NCBI RefSeq assembly: GCF_014194695.1
Contig: NZ_JACIAH010000007.1
Coordinates: forward strand, 1 to 64,000
From: Rhizobium sp. BK399
GTDB lineage: Bacteria; Pseudomonadota; Alphaproteobacteria; Rhizobiales; Rhizobiaceae
Reading direction: 5' to 3'
DNA length: 64,000 nucleotides
Under the pieces are notes generated by a model. That model saw nothing but the letters and a program-made list of their open reading frames with translations, made no database searches and had not been told where the DNA came from. Of this stretch, positions 19,907-28,191 are shown in pieces. Within the stretch, counting starts at the first letter, position 1; each line of letters starts with the position of its first letter. The translations under genes were made by a program, and so were the position numbers.

Positions 19907-20901
19907 TAGTTGCCGCTTCTGCCTCCGCCACCACCATAGCGACCGCCGCGATCTCGATCATTATCGTCGCCGCCACGTCCACGATGATCCCGGTCGTCGT
20001 GGTCGCGCCCGTGGTGATCCCGGTCATGGTGGTGGTGGTGATGGTCAGGCTTGTCCGGCTTGTCGGGTGGATCCGGCGTGTCCGGCGGCTGCTGCTGTGG
20101 CTCTGGCGCTTGAGGTGCCTGATGGGGCGGCTGAGGGGCGGGTGGAGGTGGCGCCGGCGCGGGGGCTTGCGGAGCCGGTTGCTGCTGCCGCTGCGGCTGT
20201 GGTCGATCCTGGCGGTCCTGTCGCAAGGATGCCAGCCCGCAGCTTGTACGAATGCCGCCGAGCACGCCGGAAAGTTGCTGATCACCGGAGAGGAACGGCA
20301 GCGCGCGTGGATTGCTCAGCGTCTGCAGCGTACGACGGTCGACCTTGCTAGGATCGGTCATCCTGCCGCCGCGAGTTGCAACCACGCAGTCGCACTGCTG
20401 ACGCAATTGCCGACAGCCACCCGGACCGCAGAAACTCGCCGCACCACTCAGCAACACGATGGCAGTCGTCCCGTTGGGTCCAACGTAGAAGTCAAAGGCG
20501 GTACCACGTACACCAATGGTCCCTGCCGGAGTTACGATCGAGTAGGCGGACGATGCCGAATTGCCGCTGATCCACCGGAACGTGCCTTTCGCCGCCTTGA
20601 TCGAAAGCCGCTTTACGGAAGCGGAATCATCGTAGACGAACTTGTCGATCACAACCGTCGAGCCAGCACCGACGGCAAGCTTCGTCCCATCCTTGAATAT
20701 GAACTGCCCAAGACCCGAGGATGATGTTTTTATACGCTCGTCTCTGTGAACAGGCGATCGCACCACCAGTGGGCCGGTCTCGCCCGAGACCTCGGTCCGG
20801 ATCAATGTCGCCTGACCAACAGGCTCGGCGGAAAACGCCGTCATCGGGCCAAACAACGCAGCAAAGACACCTGCAGCGACAGCACCACAGAAGCGAAACA
20901 T
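19903..20901 (-). CDS. Secreted FecR-domain protein with low-complexity tail
   Basis: 332 residues. A signal peptide (cleavage near AFSA) precedes a FecR domain (about 45-150: RIKTSSSGLGQFIFKDGT and PAGTIGVRGTAFDFYV). A Cys-rich loop (FCGPGGCRQ, QQCDC) follows, then about 120 residues of Pro/Gln, six His in a row, and repeated His/Asp/Arg ending in Gly-rich sequence. It lacks the N-terminal cytoplasmic helix and membrane segment of anti-sigma FecR, so it is probably a periplasmic or surface protein. The His-rich tail could bind metal (inference). Such proteins are often neighbours of CHASE2 cyclases, so it may act as ligand or partner for the cyclase next door. Confidence 0.8.
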   Translation of the reverse strand: MFRFCGAVAAGVFAALFGPMTAFSAEPVGQATLIRTEVSGETGPLVVRSPVHRDERIKTSSSGLGQFIFKDGTKLAVGAGSTVVIDKFVYDDSASVKRLSIKAAKGTFRWISGNSASSAYSIVTPAGTIGVRGTAFDFYVGPNGTTAIVLLSGAASFCGPGGCRQLRQQCDCVVATRGGRMTDPSKVDRRTLQTLSNPRALPFLSGDQQLSGVLGGIRTSCGLASLRQDRQDRPQPQRQQQPAPQAPAPAPPPPAPQPPHQAPQAPEPQQQPPDTPDPPDKPDKPDHHHHHHDRDHHGRDHDDRDHRGRGGDDNDRDRGGRYGGGGGRSGNY

Positions 20902-21091
20902 GACCGCCCCCCAACAAACTTTTTTTATATTAGCATATTGTTAACTTTAACGTCTCCTCATCTTCTTGGTGTAGGCTGAGCATTTTCTCGCCTCGTCTTG
21001 GGGTTGCTTATGACGCAGCGTCTACGCCCGGCCCTTGACTTCCTCGACACTTCGTCCGACTTCACTCAGAACGAATGCGAGGAACGGAAAT

Positions 21092-21841
21092 ATGAGCGAA
21101 GCGGCAAAGAGCACGATCGACCAGGACGAAGTGGACCGCTTCTCGGCAATGGCGGCAGAATGGTGGAGTCCCACGGGGAAGTTCAGGCCGCTGCACAAAT
21201 TCAATCCCGTTCGGCTCGCCTATATCCGCGACAAGGCAGCCGAGACCTTCGGCCGCGATGTTCGCAGCGCAAGGCCGCTTGAAGGGCTTCGCGTTCTGGA
21301 TATCGGTTGCGGCGGCGGTCTCCTCTCGGAGCCAGTCGCACGGATGGGAGCAACCGTCGTCGGTGCGGATCCGTCTGAAAAGAATATCGGAATTGCCTCG
21401 ACGCATGCGAAGGCTTCCGGCGTCGCCGTTGACTACCGTGCAGTTACCGCCGAGCAGCTTGCAGAGGCTGGCGAGACTTTTGACATCGTTCTAAACATGG
21501 AGGTCGTCGAGCACGTCGCAGACGTCGATTTCTTCCTCAGCACCTGCGCCAAGATGGTTCGCCCCGGTGGCTTGATGTTCGTCGCAACGATCAACCGGAC
21601 GATGAAGGCGGCCGCACTCGCCATCTTTGCCGCCGAGAATATCTTGCGGTGGCTGCCGCGGGGCACGCATCAATACGAGAAGCTGGTCCGCCCAGAAGAG
21701 ATCGAAAAGCCTGTCACGGAAAATGGCCTCACGATTATCGACCGCACAGGCGTGTTCTTCAATCCGCTGTCAAACCAGTGGAATCTGTCGAAGGACATGG
21801 ACGTGAACTACATGTTGCTGGCGAAACGCGCCGGCCCATAA
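21092..21841 (+). CDS. ubiG: Ubiquinone biosynthesis O-methyltransferase
   Basis: 249 residues. UbiG carries out the two O-methylations in ubiquinone synthesis. The hallmarks are [21 protein letters not shown] near the N-terminus and the SAM motif VLDIGCGGG. The start at 21092 has GAGGAACGG just upstream; the frame is open further back but lacks conserved residues there. ubiG and aspartate kinase are commonly divergent neighbours in alphaproteobacteria. Here about 7 kb lies between them. Confidence 0.96.
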   Translation: MSEAAKSTIDQDEVDRFSAMAAEWWSPTGKFRPLHKFNPVRLAYIRDKAAETFGRDVRSARPLEGLRVLDIGCGGGLLSEPVARMGATVVGADPSEKNIGIASTHAKASGVAVDYRAVTAEQLAEAGETFDIVLNMEVVEHVADVDFFLSTCAKMVRPGGLMFVATINRTMKAAALAIFAAENILRWLPRGTHQYEKLVRPEEIEKPVTENGLTIIDRTGVFFNPLSNQWNLSKDMDVNYMLLAKRAGP

Positions 21842-21850
21842 CATCCACGA

Positions 21851-22729
21851 TCAGGCGCTTGCCCGGCGTCCCTGTCGCGAGCCGCAACACTCCGTGAAAG
21901 GCTTGCCCGAACCGCAAGGACACAGGTCGCGACTGCGCCGTTGCAGACGACCGATCAGTGGCACCTTCACCGCCGACGGCAGCGACGACGCCACGAAGGC
22001 CACTAGCTTTGCCGACAGGCCCGGCACTACCAGCCGACGGCCGGACTTGAAACCGCGCCAGGCGCGCTCGGCCACGTAGACGGCGCTGAGCTTCGGCAGG
22101 ATCTTGAACAGCGCGGCCCGACCCGCGCCGGAACTTTCAAGGAACTCTGTCGCCACCGGCCCGGGGGCGACGCAAGTCACCGTAACGCCGGTCGATCCGA
22201 CCTCTTGATGTAAGGCCTCCGAAAAAGAGCGGACAAACGCCTTGCTGGCATAGTACAGCGCCATGTTCGGACCGGGAGTAAAGCCGGCAATGGAACCGAG
22301 ATTGAGTACGCCGCCACGCCCGCGCGCCACCATTCCCGGCAGAAAATGCAGCGTCATATCCGTCAGTGCGCGGATGTTGAGGTCGACCATGCCGAGCTGG
22401 TCGGCAATAGGAAGCGTCGTCGCTGCCCCACGCAAACCATAGCCGGCGCTGTTGACCAGCACCTCACAAAACAGTCCGTTGGAAGTTAGGAATTCCTTCA
22501 ATTGTGCCGATGCGTCGGTTGCACGAAGGTCAAGCGACAGCGTGAATGCCTGGCCGCCCGCCTCTTTCACATCGCTCGCCGCGGCAGCCAGTCCATCCAG
22601 CGACCGTGCAACAAGGACGACGACCGTCCCGTCTCGTGCAGCCACCTTCGCGATTGCCCGGCCGATGCCCCGTGATCCACCGACGACGACGACGGCGGGG
22701 CGCAATGTTTCACGCTGCTCGTCCATCAT
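21851..22729 (-). CDS. Short-chain dehydrogenase with SEC-C zinc tail
   Basis: 292 residues. VVGGSRGIGRA is the cofactor loop and YYASKAF holds the catalytic Tyr and Lys, so this is a classical SDR of the DltE/YqjQ type. The C-terminus ends in CPCGSGKPFTECCG (270-283), a SEC-C motif that in SecA binds zinc and other proteins. That fusion is unusual for an SDR. Its ATG overlaps the stop of the acyltransferase gene (ATGA), so the two are translationally coupled. Substrate unknown. Confidence 0.85.
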   Translation of the reverse strand: MMDEQRETLRPAVVVVGGSRGIGRAIAKVAARDGTVVVLVARSLDGLAAAASDVKEAGGQAFTLSLDLRATDASAQLKEFLTSNGLFCEVLVNSAGYGLRGAATTLPIADQLGMVDLNIRALTDMTLHFLPGMVARGRGGVLNLGSIAGFTPGPNMALYYASKAFVRSFSEALHQEVGSTGVTVTCVAPGPVATEFLESSGAGRAALFKILPKLSAVYVAERAWRGFKSGRRLVVPGLSAKLVAFVASSLPSAVKVPLIGRLQRRSRDLCPCGSGKPFTECCGSRQGRRASA

Positions 22730-23514
22730 GATGCCGTTCCTGACGCAACCTCACCGGAGATCACCTCACTGGTAGCCAGGCCTCGGGCCTCATCGGCGAT
22801 CGCGCCGTTCAGGATGCTCTCGAAGCGAACCAGGGCACGCGCAACGTTCGCGCCATCCATCACCCGATGGTCGTAGTGGATGCGGACCGTGACTGTCCCG
22901 TCTTCGGAAATCGGCCCATAGTTGAAAATGGTGGTCAGCGGCGTCAGCGGGTTCAAGGATTCTGCTCCGAGGCCCGAATAGACCGATAGCTGGAATGTGC
23001 CGAAACGCCGCCCGCGCTGTCGTCCAAGGTTCAGCCCGAGCCACATCAGCAGCCAGCGGATAGGGCCCGGCGCGCGGGCAAATTTCAGTGCCCTGCGAAA
23101 CTCCTTGATCTCATGAATCGGCTTCGATCGGGCTGCAAGGAAGTGTTCCTCGATTTCCGCGATGGACTGATGCTCAGGATCCTTCATCGTACTCAGCAGA
23201 ACGATCCGCTCGCCGTCATGCTCCCGCTCGTGCGCAACAGAGGCAACACTGACCGGATACTCATAGAGCTGCGGCCTGGGCAACTTGACATACGCGCGCC
23301 GCAGTTCCGGAACGTCCTGGCTGAGAAGCGCATAGCCTTTCAGAAACAACACCGTCCACGATGTCTTGGTCTGTTGCGCCATTCTCGCCTGTTGCAGCGG
23401 TGCGAGGTTCATCTGCCTCTGAACTGTGACGCGCGGCACACCGATCGAAAACCTCATCAGGTCCCCGACGAGACGCCGCGATGGCGAAAGCTTGATGGCA
23501 CGTCCCCGCATCAT
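22726..23514 (-). CDS. Stand-alone 2-oxoacid dehydrogenase acyltransferase-type domain protein
   Basis: 262 residues. The C-terminal half carries the E2/chloramphenicol-acetyltransferase signature DHRVMDGA (HxxxDG catalytic motif). No lipoyl domain or E3-binding domain is present, so it cannot be an ordinary E2 subunit. It probably moves an acyl group from a CoA or other donor to an unknown acceptor. It lies between an SDR and an ICMT-like methyltransferase gene with almost no spacing, so the three likely serve one pathway. Confidence 0.8.
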   Translation of the reverse strand: MMRGRAIKLSPSRRLVGDLMRFSIGVPRVTVQRQMNLAPLQQARMAQQTKTSWTVLFLKGYALLSQDVPELRRAYVKLPRPQLYEYPVSVASVAHEREHDGERIVLLSTMKDPEHQSIAEIEEHFLAARSKPIHEIKEFRRALKFARAPGPIRWLLMWLGLNLGRQRGRRFGTFQLSVYSGLGAESLNPLTPLTTIFNYGPISEDGTVTVRIHYDHRVMDGANVARALVRFESILNGAIADEARGLATSEVISGEVASGTAS

Positions 23515-23521
23515 GCGTCCT

Positions 23522-24109
23522 CTAATAGATGTAGGGGATGATTCGCTTCGTCCGGTCCATGTAGGCGCGATACTCCGGCCCGAAGATCTCGAGCATCATC
23601 CGCTCTTCCTTGTCCACCCGCAGAAAGAAGAGGACTGCAAAGCCGATCACCCCAGCCAGCCCAACCACCCAATTCGCCAGCAGAAACGCCTGGCCGAGCG
23701 CCATGAGCATAAAGGACGTATACATCGGGTGGCGGACGAGCGCGTAAGGGCCGTGGGAAATCAACTCATGCTTTTCGCGTATCTGCAGGGAGATCGACCA
23801 GTTCCTGCCGAGCGCCTTGTGCGTCCTGCGGAAGACCCACATGGCCGAGAAAAACAAGACTGCACCAATGATCACCGCCCACAAATGCGCCGGGTAGTCG
23901 GCAGCTTCCGGCTTCCCCGTCGCGACGTAGAAGCCCGGAATGAACGCGAGCCCGAGCAATGCGACCGAAAGTCCAACTATTTCAACGCCGGAGCGACGAT
24001 CGCTAACGACCTTTGTGCGCCTCGCGCGGCGTTCCGAGGGATAGCGAATGGCATACCAAGCGATAATGCCAAGCACCCACACGATTTTACCAATGAGAGC
24101 AATGCTCAA
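23522..24109 (-). CDS. Isoprenylcysteine carboxyl methyltransferase-like membrane protein
   Basis: 195 residues with about five membrane segments. The C-terminal half has GPYALVRHPMYTSF and a conserved FGPEYRAYMDRTKR, the pattern of ICMT/phospholipid-methyltransferase family proteins, in which the His-Pro segment helps bind SAM. The natural substrate in bacteria is usually unknown. The start appears to be TTG at 24109, since no ATG precedes the first membrane helix. It is the first gene of the three-gene run with the acyltransferase and the SDR. Confidence 0.8.
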   Translation of the reverse strand: MSIALIGKIVWVLGIIAWYAIRYPSERRARRTKVVSDRRSGVEIVGLSVALLGLAFIPGFYVATGKPEAADYPAHLWAVIIGAVLFFSAMWVFRRTHKALGRNWSISLQIREKHELISHGPYALVRHPMYTSFMLMALGQAFLLANWVVGLAGVIGFAVLFFLRVDKEERMMLEIFGPEYRAYMDRTKRIIPYIY

Positions 24110-24173
24110 TTCAGATCACCGGAGTCCTTCGTCGATCATGCGAAGGCGATGACCTGATCGGCTCGCTTCGCAC

Positions 24174-24752
24174 TCACGTATTCATTTCTCGTAGCTTTGT
24201 AATGAACTCTTGCGGACGAAGCCAGATGCTCGGCGTCTTGTATCCCATAGAACCTGCAATCTCGCCGACGAAATTGTTGCAATTGTCGACCGTGGCCTGC
24301 CACAACTTCGATTTTGCCTGCAATTGGCGAATGAAAGCGACGGTTTTGTTGTACTCGGCCTGGGTGAGCAGAATGCGCCAACTTGCCGAACGGTAGGCTT
24401 CTTCAAGGTCACCATCCGTCGCCCCGGTCGTAGCCGGAACGGGAATGAAATGCCCGAGAACGTAGGGCGCAGCGTCAGGAGAAGCCGGCGCAAGCCCGGC
24501 AACCTCCGGATTGATCATCCCGCCGGCCTTGTTCAGGCGTCCAAAGACCGCGTAGGTATGGCCATAGGTCAGCGCATAGCGTGAACGGAACTCGATGAAA
24601 TACTGGCCTTCGCGCTGGGAGGCCTTACCGACTTGTGAACCGCTGGCATCCGAAGTGAACCTCGGTTGCGGCGGTTTGTCGTCCGATTGGCAAGATGTGA
24701 GTGCGAGAGCGGTGAGAACCAGCAGGAAAAGGGGGCCTTTTGCAAGCGTCAT
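24174..24752 (-). CDS. Lipoprotein of unknown function with a CNNF motif
   Basis: 192 residues. A lipoprotein signal ends at LTSC (Cys near 20), followed by SDD. The mature part includes RYALTYGHTYAVFGRL and, later, DNCNNFVGEIAGSMG. A Cys-Asn-Asn-Phe before a helix, with an upstream His, resembles the catalytic Cys and His of NlpC/P60-like papain-fold proteins. This resemblance is weak and the function is unknown. Asp after Ser at the lipid-bearing end does not clearly settle inner or outer membrane. Confidence 0.75.
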   Translation of the reverse strand: MTLAKGPLFLLVLTALALTSCQSDDKPPQPRFTSDASGSQVGKASQREGQYFIEFRSRYALTYGHTYAVFGRLNKAGGMINPEVAGLAPASPDAAPYVLGHFIPVPATTGATDGDLEEAYRSASWRILLTQAEYNKTVAFIRQLQAKSKLWQATVDNCNNFVGEIAGSMGYKTPSIWLRPQEFITKLREMNT

Positions 24753-24857
24753 CGTTACGCTTTATCTCCGACATCGAATGAGCGCGGACCCTCAAGCAAA
24801 AATGCCAGCCTAGGGTTGCGCATTTGCGCAGAGGCGGCCCGGCTCCGACAAACGATC

Positions 24858-24885
24858 GGGGGAGGGGCCACGAAGTCCCTCCCCC
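24858..24885 (-). terminator. Strong hairpin downstream of the small lipoprotein gene
   Basis: GGGGGAGGG (24858-24866) and CCCTCCCCC (24877-24885) form a perfect 9-bp stem just after the 43-aa lipoprotein stop. The T tract that follows on the minus strand is poor, so termination may be inefficient or factor-dependent. Confidence 0.45.
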
Positions 24886-24903
24886 TAACTCAAAGATCAG
24901 ATG

Positions 24904-25035
24904 TTACTTGGTGATTGGTGCGGCTTCAGCCACCGGTGGCGGGGCCTTCCCCTTGCCTTTACCAACTGCTCCGCAAGCCGTCAGGCTCGAAACGGAAAAC
25001 AACGCAACCAGGCACATGATTAGGATTCTGCTCAT
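24904..25035 (-). CDS. Small 43-residue lipoprotein
   Basis: The frame encodes 43 residues beginning MSRILIMCLVALF and ending APITK. It has a hydrophobic signal and a lipobox LTAC (Cys 21), followed by a basic GKGKGK stretch and a Pro/Ala tail. GGAGAGGA lies about nine bases before the ATG, which supports real translation. It is similar in design to small rhizobial outer-membrane or entericidin-like lipoproteins, but I cannot assign a role. It is monocistronic between a lipoprotein gene and an L,D-transpeptidase gene. Confidence 0.75.
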   Translation of the reverse strand: MSRILIMCLVALFSVSSLTACGAVGKGKGKAPPPVAEAAPITK

Positions 25036-25205
25036 CAAAGTAGTCCTCTCCGTTAGCATGGAATAGGTTATCGAAGGCAACGATTCTACTAATAGCGGTA
25101 AAATAGCCCCAAGCCAAGTGCAGAAAGGGCACAGCCTACCCCCACGTCACGCAAGCGACGCGCAAAGCTAACAGACGGTGGCAATATCGATACAAAATGT
25201 AAGTA

Positions 25206-25781
25206 TCATATGACCAAAACTGGCGTCCCGACGGGTGCCCGCCCGTAGAGATGAATGATGTCCTCATTGGTCATGCGGATGCAACCATTAGACACCGCCT
25301 GCCCAATCAGCCATGGTTCGTTTGTTCCGTGGATACGGAAATAAGTATCCTGTCCGCCGCGGTAAAGATAAAGCGCCGCCGCACCGAGGGGATTGTTCTC
25401 GCCGCCGGGAACACCACCTGCATATTGCGCCAAACGCGGCTTGCGCTCGATCATGCTCGCCGTCGGCGTCCACGATGGCCATTCAGCCTTCCGGCCAACA
25501 ACGGCGCTGCCCTTAAGCGTGAGACCTTCCTCACCGACGGCAACACCGTAGCGTGTCGCGCGGCCTTCACCCTCGACATAGTAGAGACGACGCTCATAGG
25601 TGTTGACGACTACGCTGCCGGGCTGCTCGCTGCCCGAATATGCAACTTCCCGCCGACGGATGGGAGAACTCGTCGAGGAGAACGGATTCCCTATCGGCCA
25701 GCTCGCCGTAGTGCATCCAGAGGTCATCAAAGCGACACAGCCCAAGACAAGGCCACGGCGCGTAATATGGTCGTTATCCAT
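25206..25781 (-). CDS. L,D-transpeptidase (YkuD family)
   Basis: 191 residues. The N-terminus combines an RRG twin-arginine-like start with a lipobox (TSGC, Cys near 22), so it is probably a lipoprotein. The YkuD catalytic region reads RIHGTNEPWLIG followed by SNGCIRM, giving the catalytic His and Cys. These enzymes make 3-3 crosslinks in peptidoglycan or attach proteins to it; rhizobia carry many copies. It stands alone, with about 330 bases upstream and no gene in them. Confidence 0.92.
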   Translation of the reverse strand: MDNDHITRRGLVLGCVALMTSGCTTASWPIGNPFSSTSSPIRRREVAYSGSEQPGSVVVNTYERRLYYVEGEGRATRYGVAVGEEGLTLKGSAVVGRKAEWPSWTPTASMIERKPRLAQYAGGVPGGENNPLGAAALYLYRGGQDTYFRIHGTNEPWLIGQAVSNGCIRMTNEDIIHLYGRAPVGTPVLVI

Positions 25782-26112
25782 CGTTACCTGCTAAGATTGG
25801 TGAGCCCTACTTCCTTCCTTTAGCATTCCGTGGTTTTCAGGCCAAGTCTCAACCCCACAGAGAATCTAAGCCTCCACAAATTGCATATGGGCGTATTAGT
25901 GGGCGGGCTCGGCTAACCCTTTCCATGCAAAAACCATCCTATCGTTGTATAAGTCTTTCATAAAGGTATCGCGGCGGCGCGCACCTCTTGCGGGAACAAG
26001 CACCAAAAAGCTAATTTGGACCGATTTCGCGCGCCGGCGCATCAGGGAATTTAGCGAGGATGCGCTGCCACATTGGCATTGCCTTGCTGCAGGGGGAGTA
26101 TAACAGGAAACG

Positions 26113-26868
26113 ATGAACCTTGGCTTCGAAGGAAAAGTAGCGATTGTCACCGGCGCCGGCTCCGGCATCGGCGCAGCCATCTCCCGCCGCTTGGCTGAGG
26201 AAGGCGCGCAGGTCGTCGTCACAGACATCAATGCCGAGGCAGCGGAGCGCGTTGCCGATGAGATTCATGTCCAAGGAGGCCTGTCGCGCCATTTCGCTGT
26301 CGATGTGACCGACGCGGCAGCGGTAGAAAAGCTGATTGGAACGGTTGTCGAGACGTGCGGCGGTCTGCATCTTGCCGTCAACAATGCCGGCGTTGATGGT
26401 GTTCGCAAGGCAACCGGCGACTACCCCCTCGACAACTGGCACAAGCTGATGGACGTCAACCTCAACGGCGTCTTCTATTGCATGAAGTACGAAATCGGAG
26501 CGATGTTCGCGGGTGGCGGCGGTGCTATCGTGAACGTCTCTTCAGTGCTCGGCACCGTCGCCTTGCCAATCGCATGCGCCTATACGGCAGCGAAACATGG
26601 CGTCGTAGGACTGACAAAGGCAGCTGCGATCGAATATGCTCGCCTGGGCATTCGAATCAACGCGGTCGGTCCTGGCTGGATCGAAACGCCGCTCTCGTCC
26701 GAACATCGCGACATTGCCAGCAGCCGACGCATGGAGGCGCTACAGCCCATGGGAAGGCGCGGCACGCCGGAAGAAGTGGCGGCTCTCGTCTGCTTCCTGT
26801 TATCCGAGCAGGCGAGCTTCATCACCGGTAGCTACCATCTCGTCGACGGAGCCTACAGCGCGCACTAG
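26113..26868 (+). CDS. SDR family oxidoreductase
   Basis: 251 residues, typical for a classical SDR. VTGAGSGIGAA is the NAD(P) loop, NNAGVDG the central strand motif, and Ser near 142 with YTAAKHG gives the catalytic triad. Asp at the end of strand 2 (VVTDINAE) favours NAD(H). It resembles glucose or 3-oxoacyl-ACP reductase-type proteins, but the substrate is not defined. AGGAA precedes the ATG. It converges on the DUF1178 gene. Confidence 0.88.
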   Translation: MNLGFEGKVAIVTGAGSGIGAAISRRLAEEGAQVVVTDINAEAAERVADEIHVQGGLSRHFAVDVTDAAAVEKLIGTVVETCGGLHLAVNNAGVDGVRKATGDYPLDNWHKLMDVNLNGVFYCMKYEIGAMFAGGGGAIVNVSSVLGTVALPIACAYTAAKHGVVGLTKAAAIEYARLGIRINAVGPGWIETPLSSEHRDIASSRRMEALQPMGRRGTPEEVAALVCFLLSEQASFITGSYHLVDGAYSAH

Positions 26869-26899
26869 AGCTTCTCGGGGTTAAACTGAAGATTCCAGT

Positions 26900-27328
26900 C
26901 TAGTTCACGTCGTCAGGCAAAACAGGCAGGGCGGCGATCTCGATGCCCTCGTCCAGAAGCGCCTGCGCCTCATCCACTGTCGTCTGTCCGATGATCCCGC
27001 GAGCGTCGCTTTCTCCGTAGTGGATCTTGCGGGCCTCCTCGGGAAATCGCGTACCGACATCCTCGGAATTGGCCTTGATTGTCGCAACGGCCTCTTTCAG
27101 CTTTTGAAAAGCATCCCGACGCATCGTATCCATCGCCAGCGTCTGCATTTCGTCCTTCTTGCGCGCGGTCGATACCGAGGGCGCCATCAGGAGCTTGGAG
27201 ATCGACGCCGAATTGCAGCTAGGACAGGTCAGGAAGCCGGATGCGATCTGGCGATCGAAATCGGCGCTTTCGGAAAACCAGCCTTCGAACTCATGGGCAT
27301 TTTCACAACGCAGAGAATAACGGATCAA
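26900..27328 (-). CDS. DUF1178 family protein
   Basis: 142 residues. The N-terminus IRYSLRCENAHEFEGWF and the CPSC pair (about 35-38) mark DUF1178, a small zinc-ribbon-like family of alphaproteobacteria and betaproteobacteria. Function unknown. The start is a TTG whose last bases overlap the TGA stop of the nitrilase-like gene (TTGA), so the pair is translationally coupled, an arrangement seen widely in rhizobia. Confidence 0.9.
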   Translation of the reverse strand: MIRYSLRCENAHEFEGWFSESADFDRQIASGFLTCPSCNSASISKLLMAPSVSTARKKDEMQTLAMDTMRRDAFQKLKEAVATIKANSEDVGTRFPEEARKIHYGESDARGIIGQTTVDEAQALLDEGIEIAALPVLPDDVN

Positions 27329-28182
27329 GCCGCGACGCCTCCTGCGACAACCCCCGCAACCCTCTCAATAGAGAAATCGCGACCGTTCTTCAGGTTCGGA
27401 ATCTTGTCATGCGCGGCCTTGACGGCAGAGGGGTCAATGTCGGCGACGATAACGGCTTCGCCCTCCGGACCGGCTGACGCCAGCACCCTGCCCCATGGAT
27501 CAACGATCATCGAGTGACCGAACGTTTCACGCCCGTCCTCGTGGCGACCGGCCTGAGCAGCAGCGACAACGAAAACGCCATTCTCGATTGCGCGCGCCCG
27601 CAGCAGGATTTCCCAATGAGCTTCGCCAGTCTGCTTCGTAAAGGCGGCCGGCACCGTCATCACTTCGGCTCCGGCGACAGCTTGCGCCCGAAAAAGCGCC
27701 GGGAAGCGGACGTCATAGCAAATCGCAAAACCCATTTCGGCAAAGGGCAGCGACAACACACGCGCCTCCGACCCCGGACGGTATGCCGCGCTCTCGCGCC
27801 AGCTTTCGCCATTGTCGAGATCGACATCGAACATATGAATCTTGTCGTAGCGATTGAGGATCTTGCCGTCGGGACCAAAGAGAAAGCCACGGTTGGCGAG
27901 CTTGCCGTCATCCAGAGCGATCGCGGTCGACCCCACATGCATGAAGATGCCCAGCTCTCTGGCGAGCTCCGAACCAGTGCGAGCGATGACATCGTTGCCC
28001 TCGTCGCGCAGCACAGCCTTGGCGGCGGCCCGGTCACGCTGCAGCATGCCGGTCATTTCCGGCGTCTGTATATAGGTCGCACCCTGACTGGCCGCCTCAC
28101 GAACGAGGCGCACCATCGCCGCGGTGTTCCTCTCGGGATCGACACCGGAACACATCTGAATGGCAGCAGCCCTGAACGTCAT
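27325..28182 (-). CDS. Carbon-nitrogen hydrolase (Nit family)
   Basis: 285 residues. The catalytic Glu (TPEMTG), Lys (YDKIHMFDVD) and Cys (GFAICYDVRFP) of the nitrilase superfamily are all visible. The YDKIHMFDVD form is typical of the Nit1/Nit2 branch, whose members act as omega-amidases or remove deaminated glutathione. The neighbouring glutaredoxin gene, nine bases upstream, fits a link to glutathione repair, which is inference. It is part of comF-grxC-nit-DUF1178. Confidence 0.92.
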   Translation of the reverse strand: MTFRAAAIQMCSGVDPERNTAAMVRLVREAASQGATYIQTPEMTGMLQRDRAAAKAVLRDEGNDVIARTGSELARELGIFMHVGSTAIALDDGKLANRGFLFGPDGKILNRYDKIHMFDVDLDNGESWRESAAYRPGSEARVLSLPFAEMGFAICYDVRFPALFRAQAVAGAEVMTVPAAFTKQTGEAHWEILLRARAIENGVFVVAAAQAGRHEDGRETFGHSMIVDPWGRVLASAGPEGEAVIVADIDPSAVKAAHDKIPNLKNGRDFSIERVAGVVAGGVAA

Positions 28183-28191
28183 TTCTCTTCC

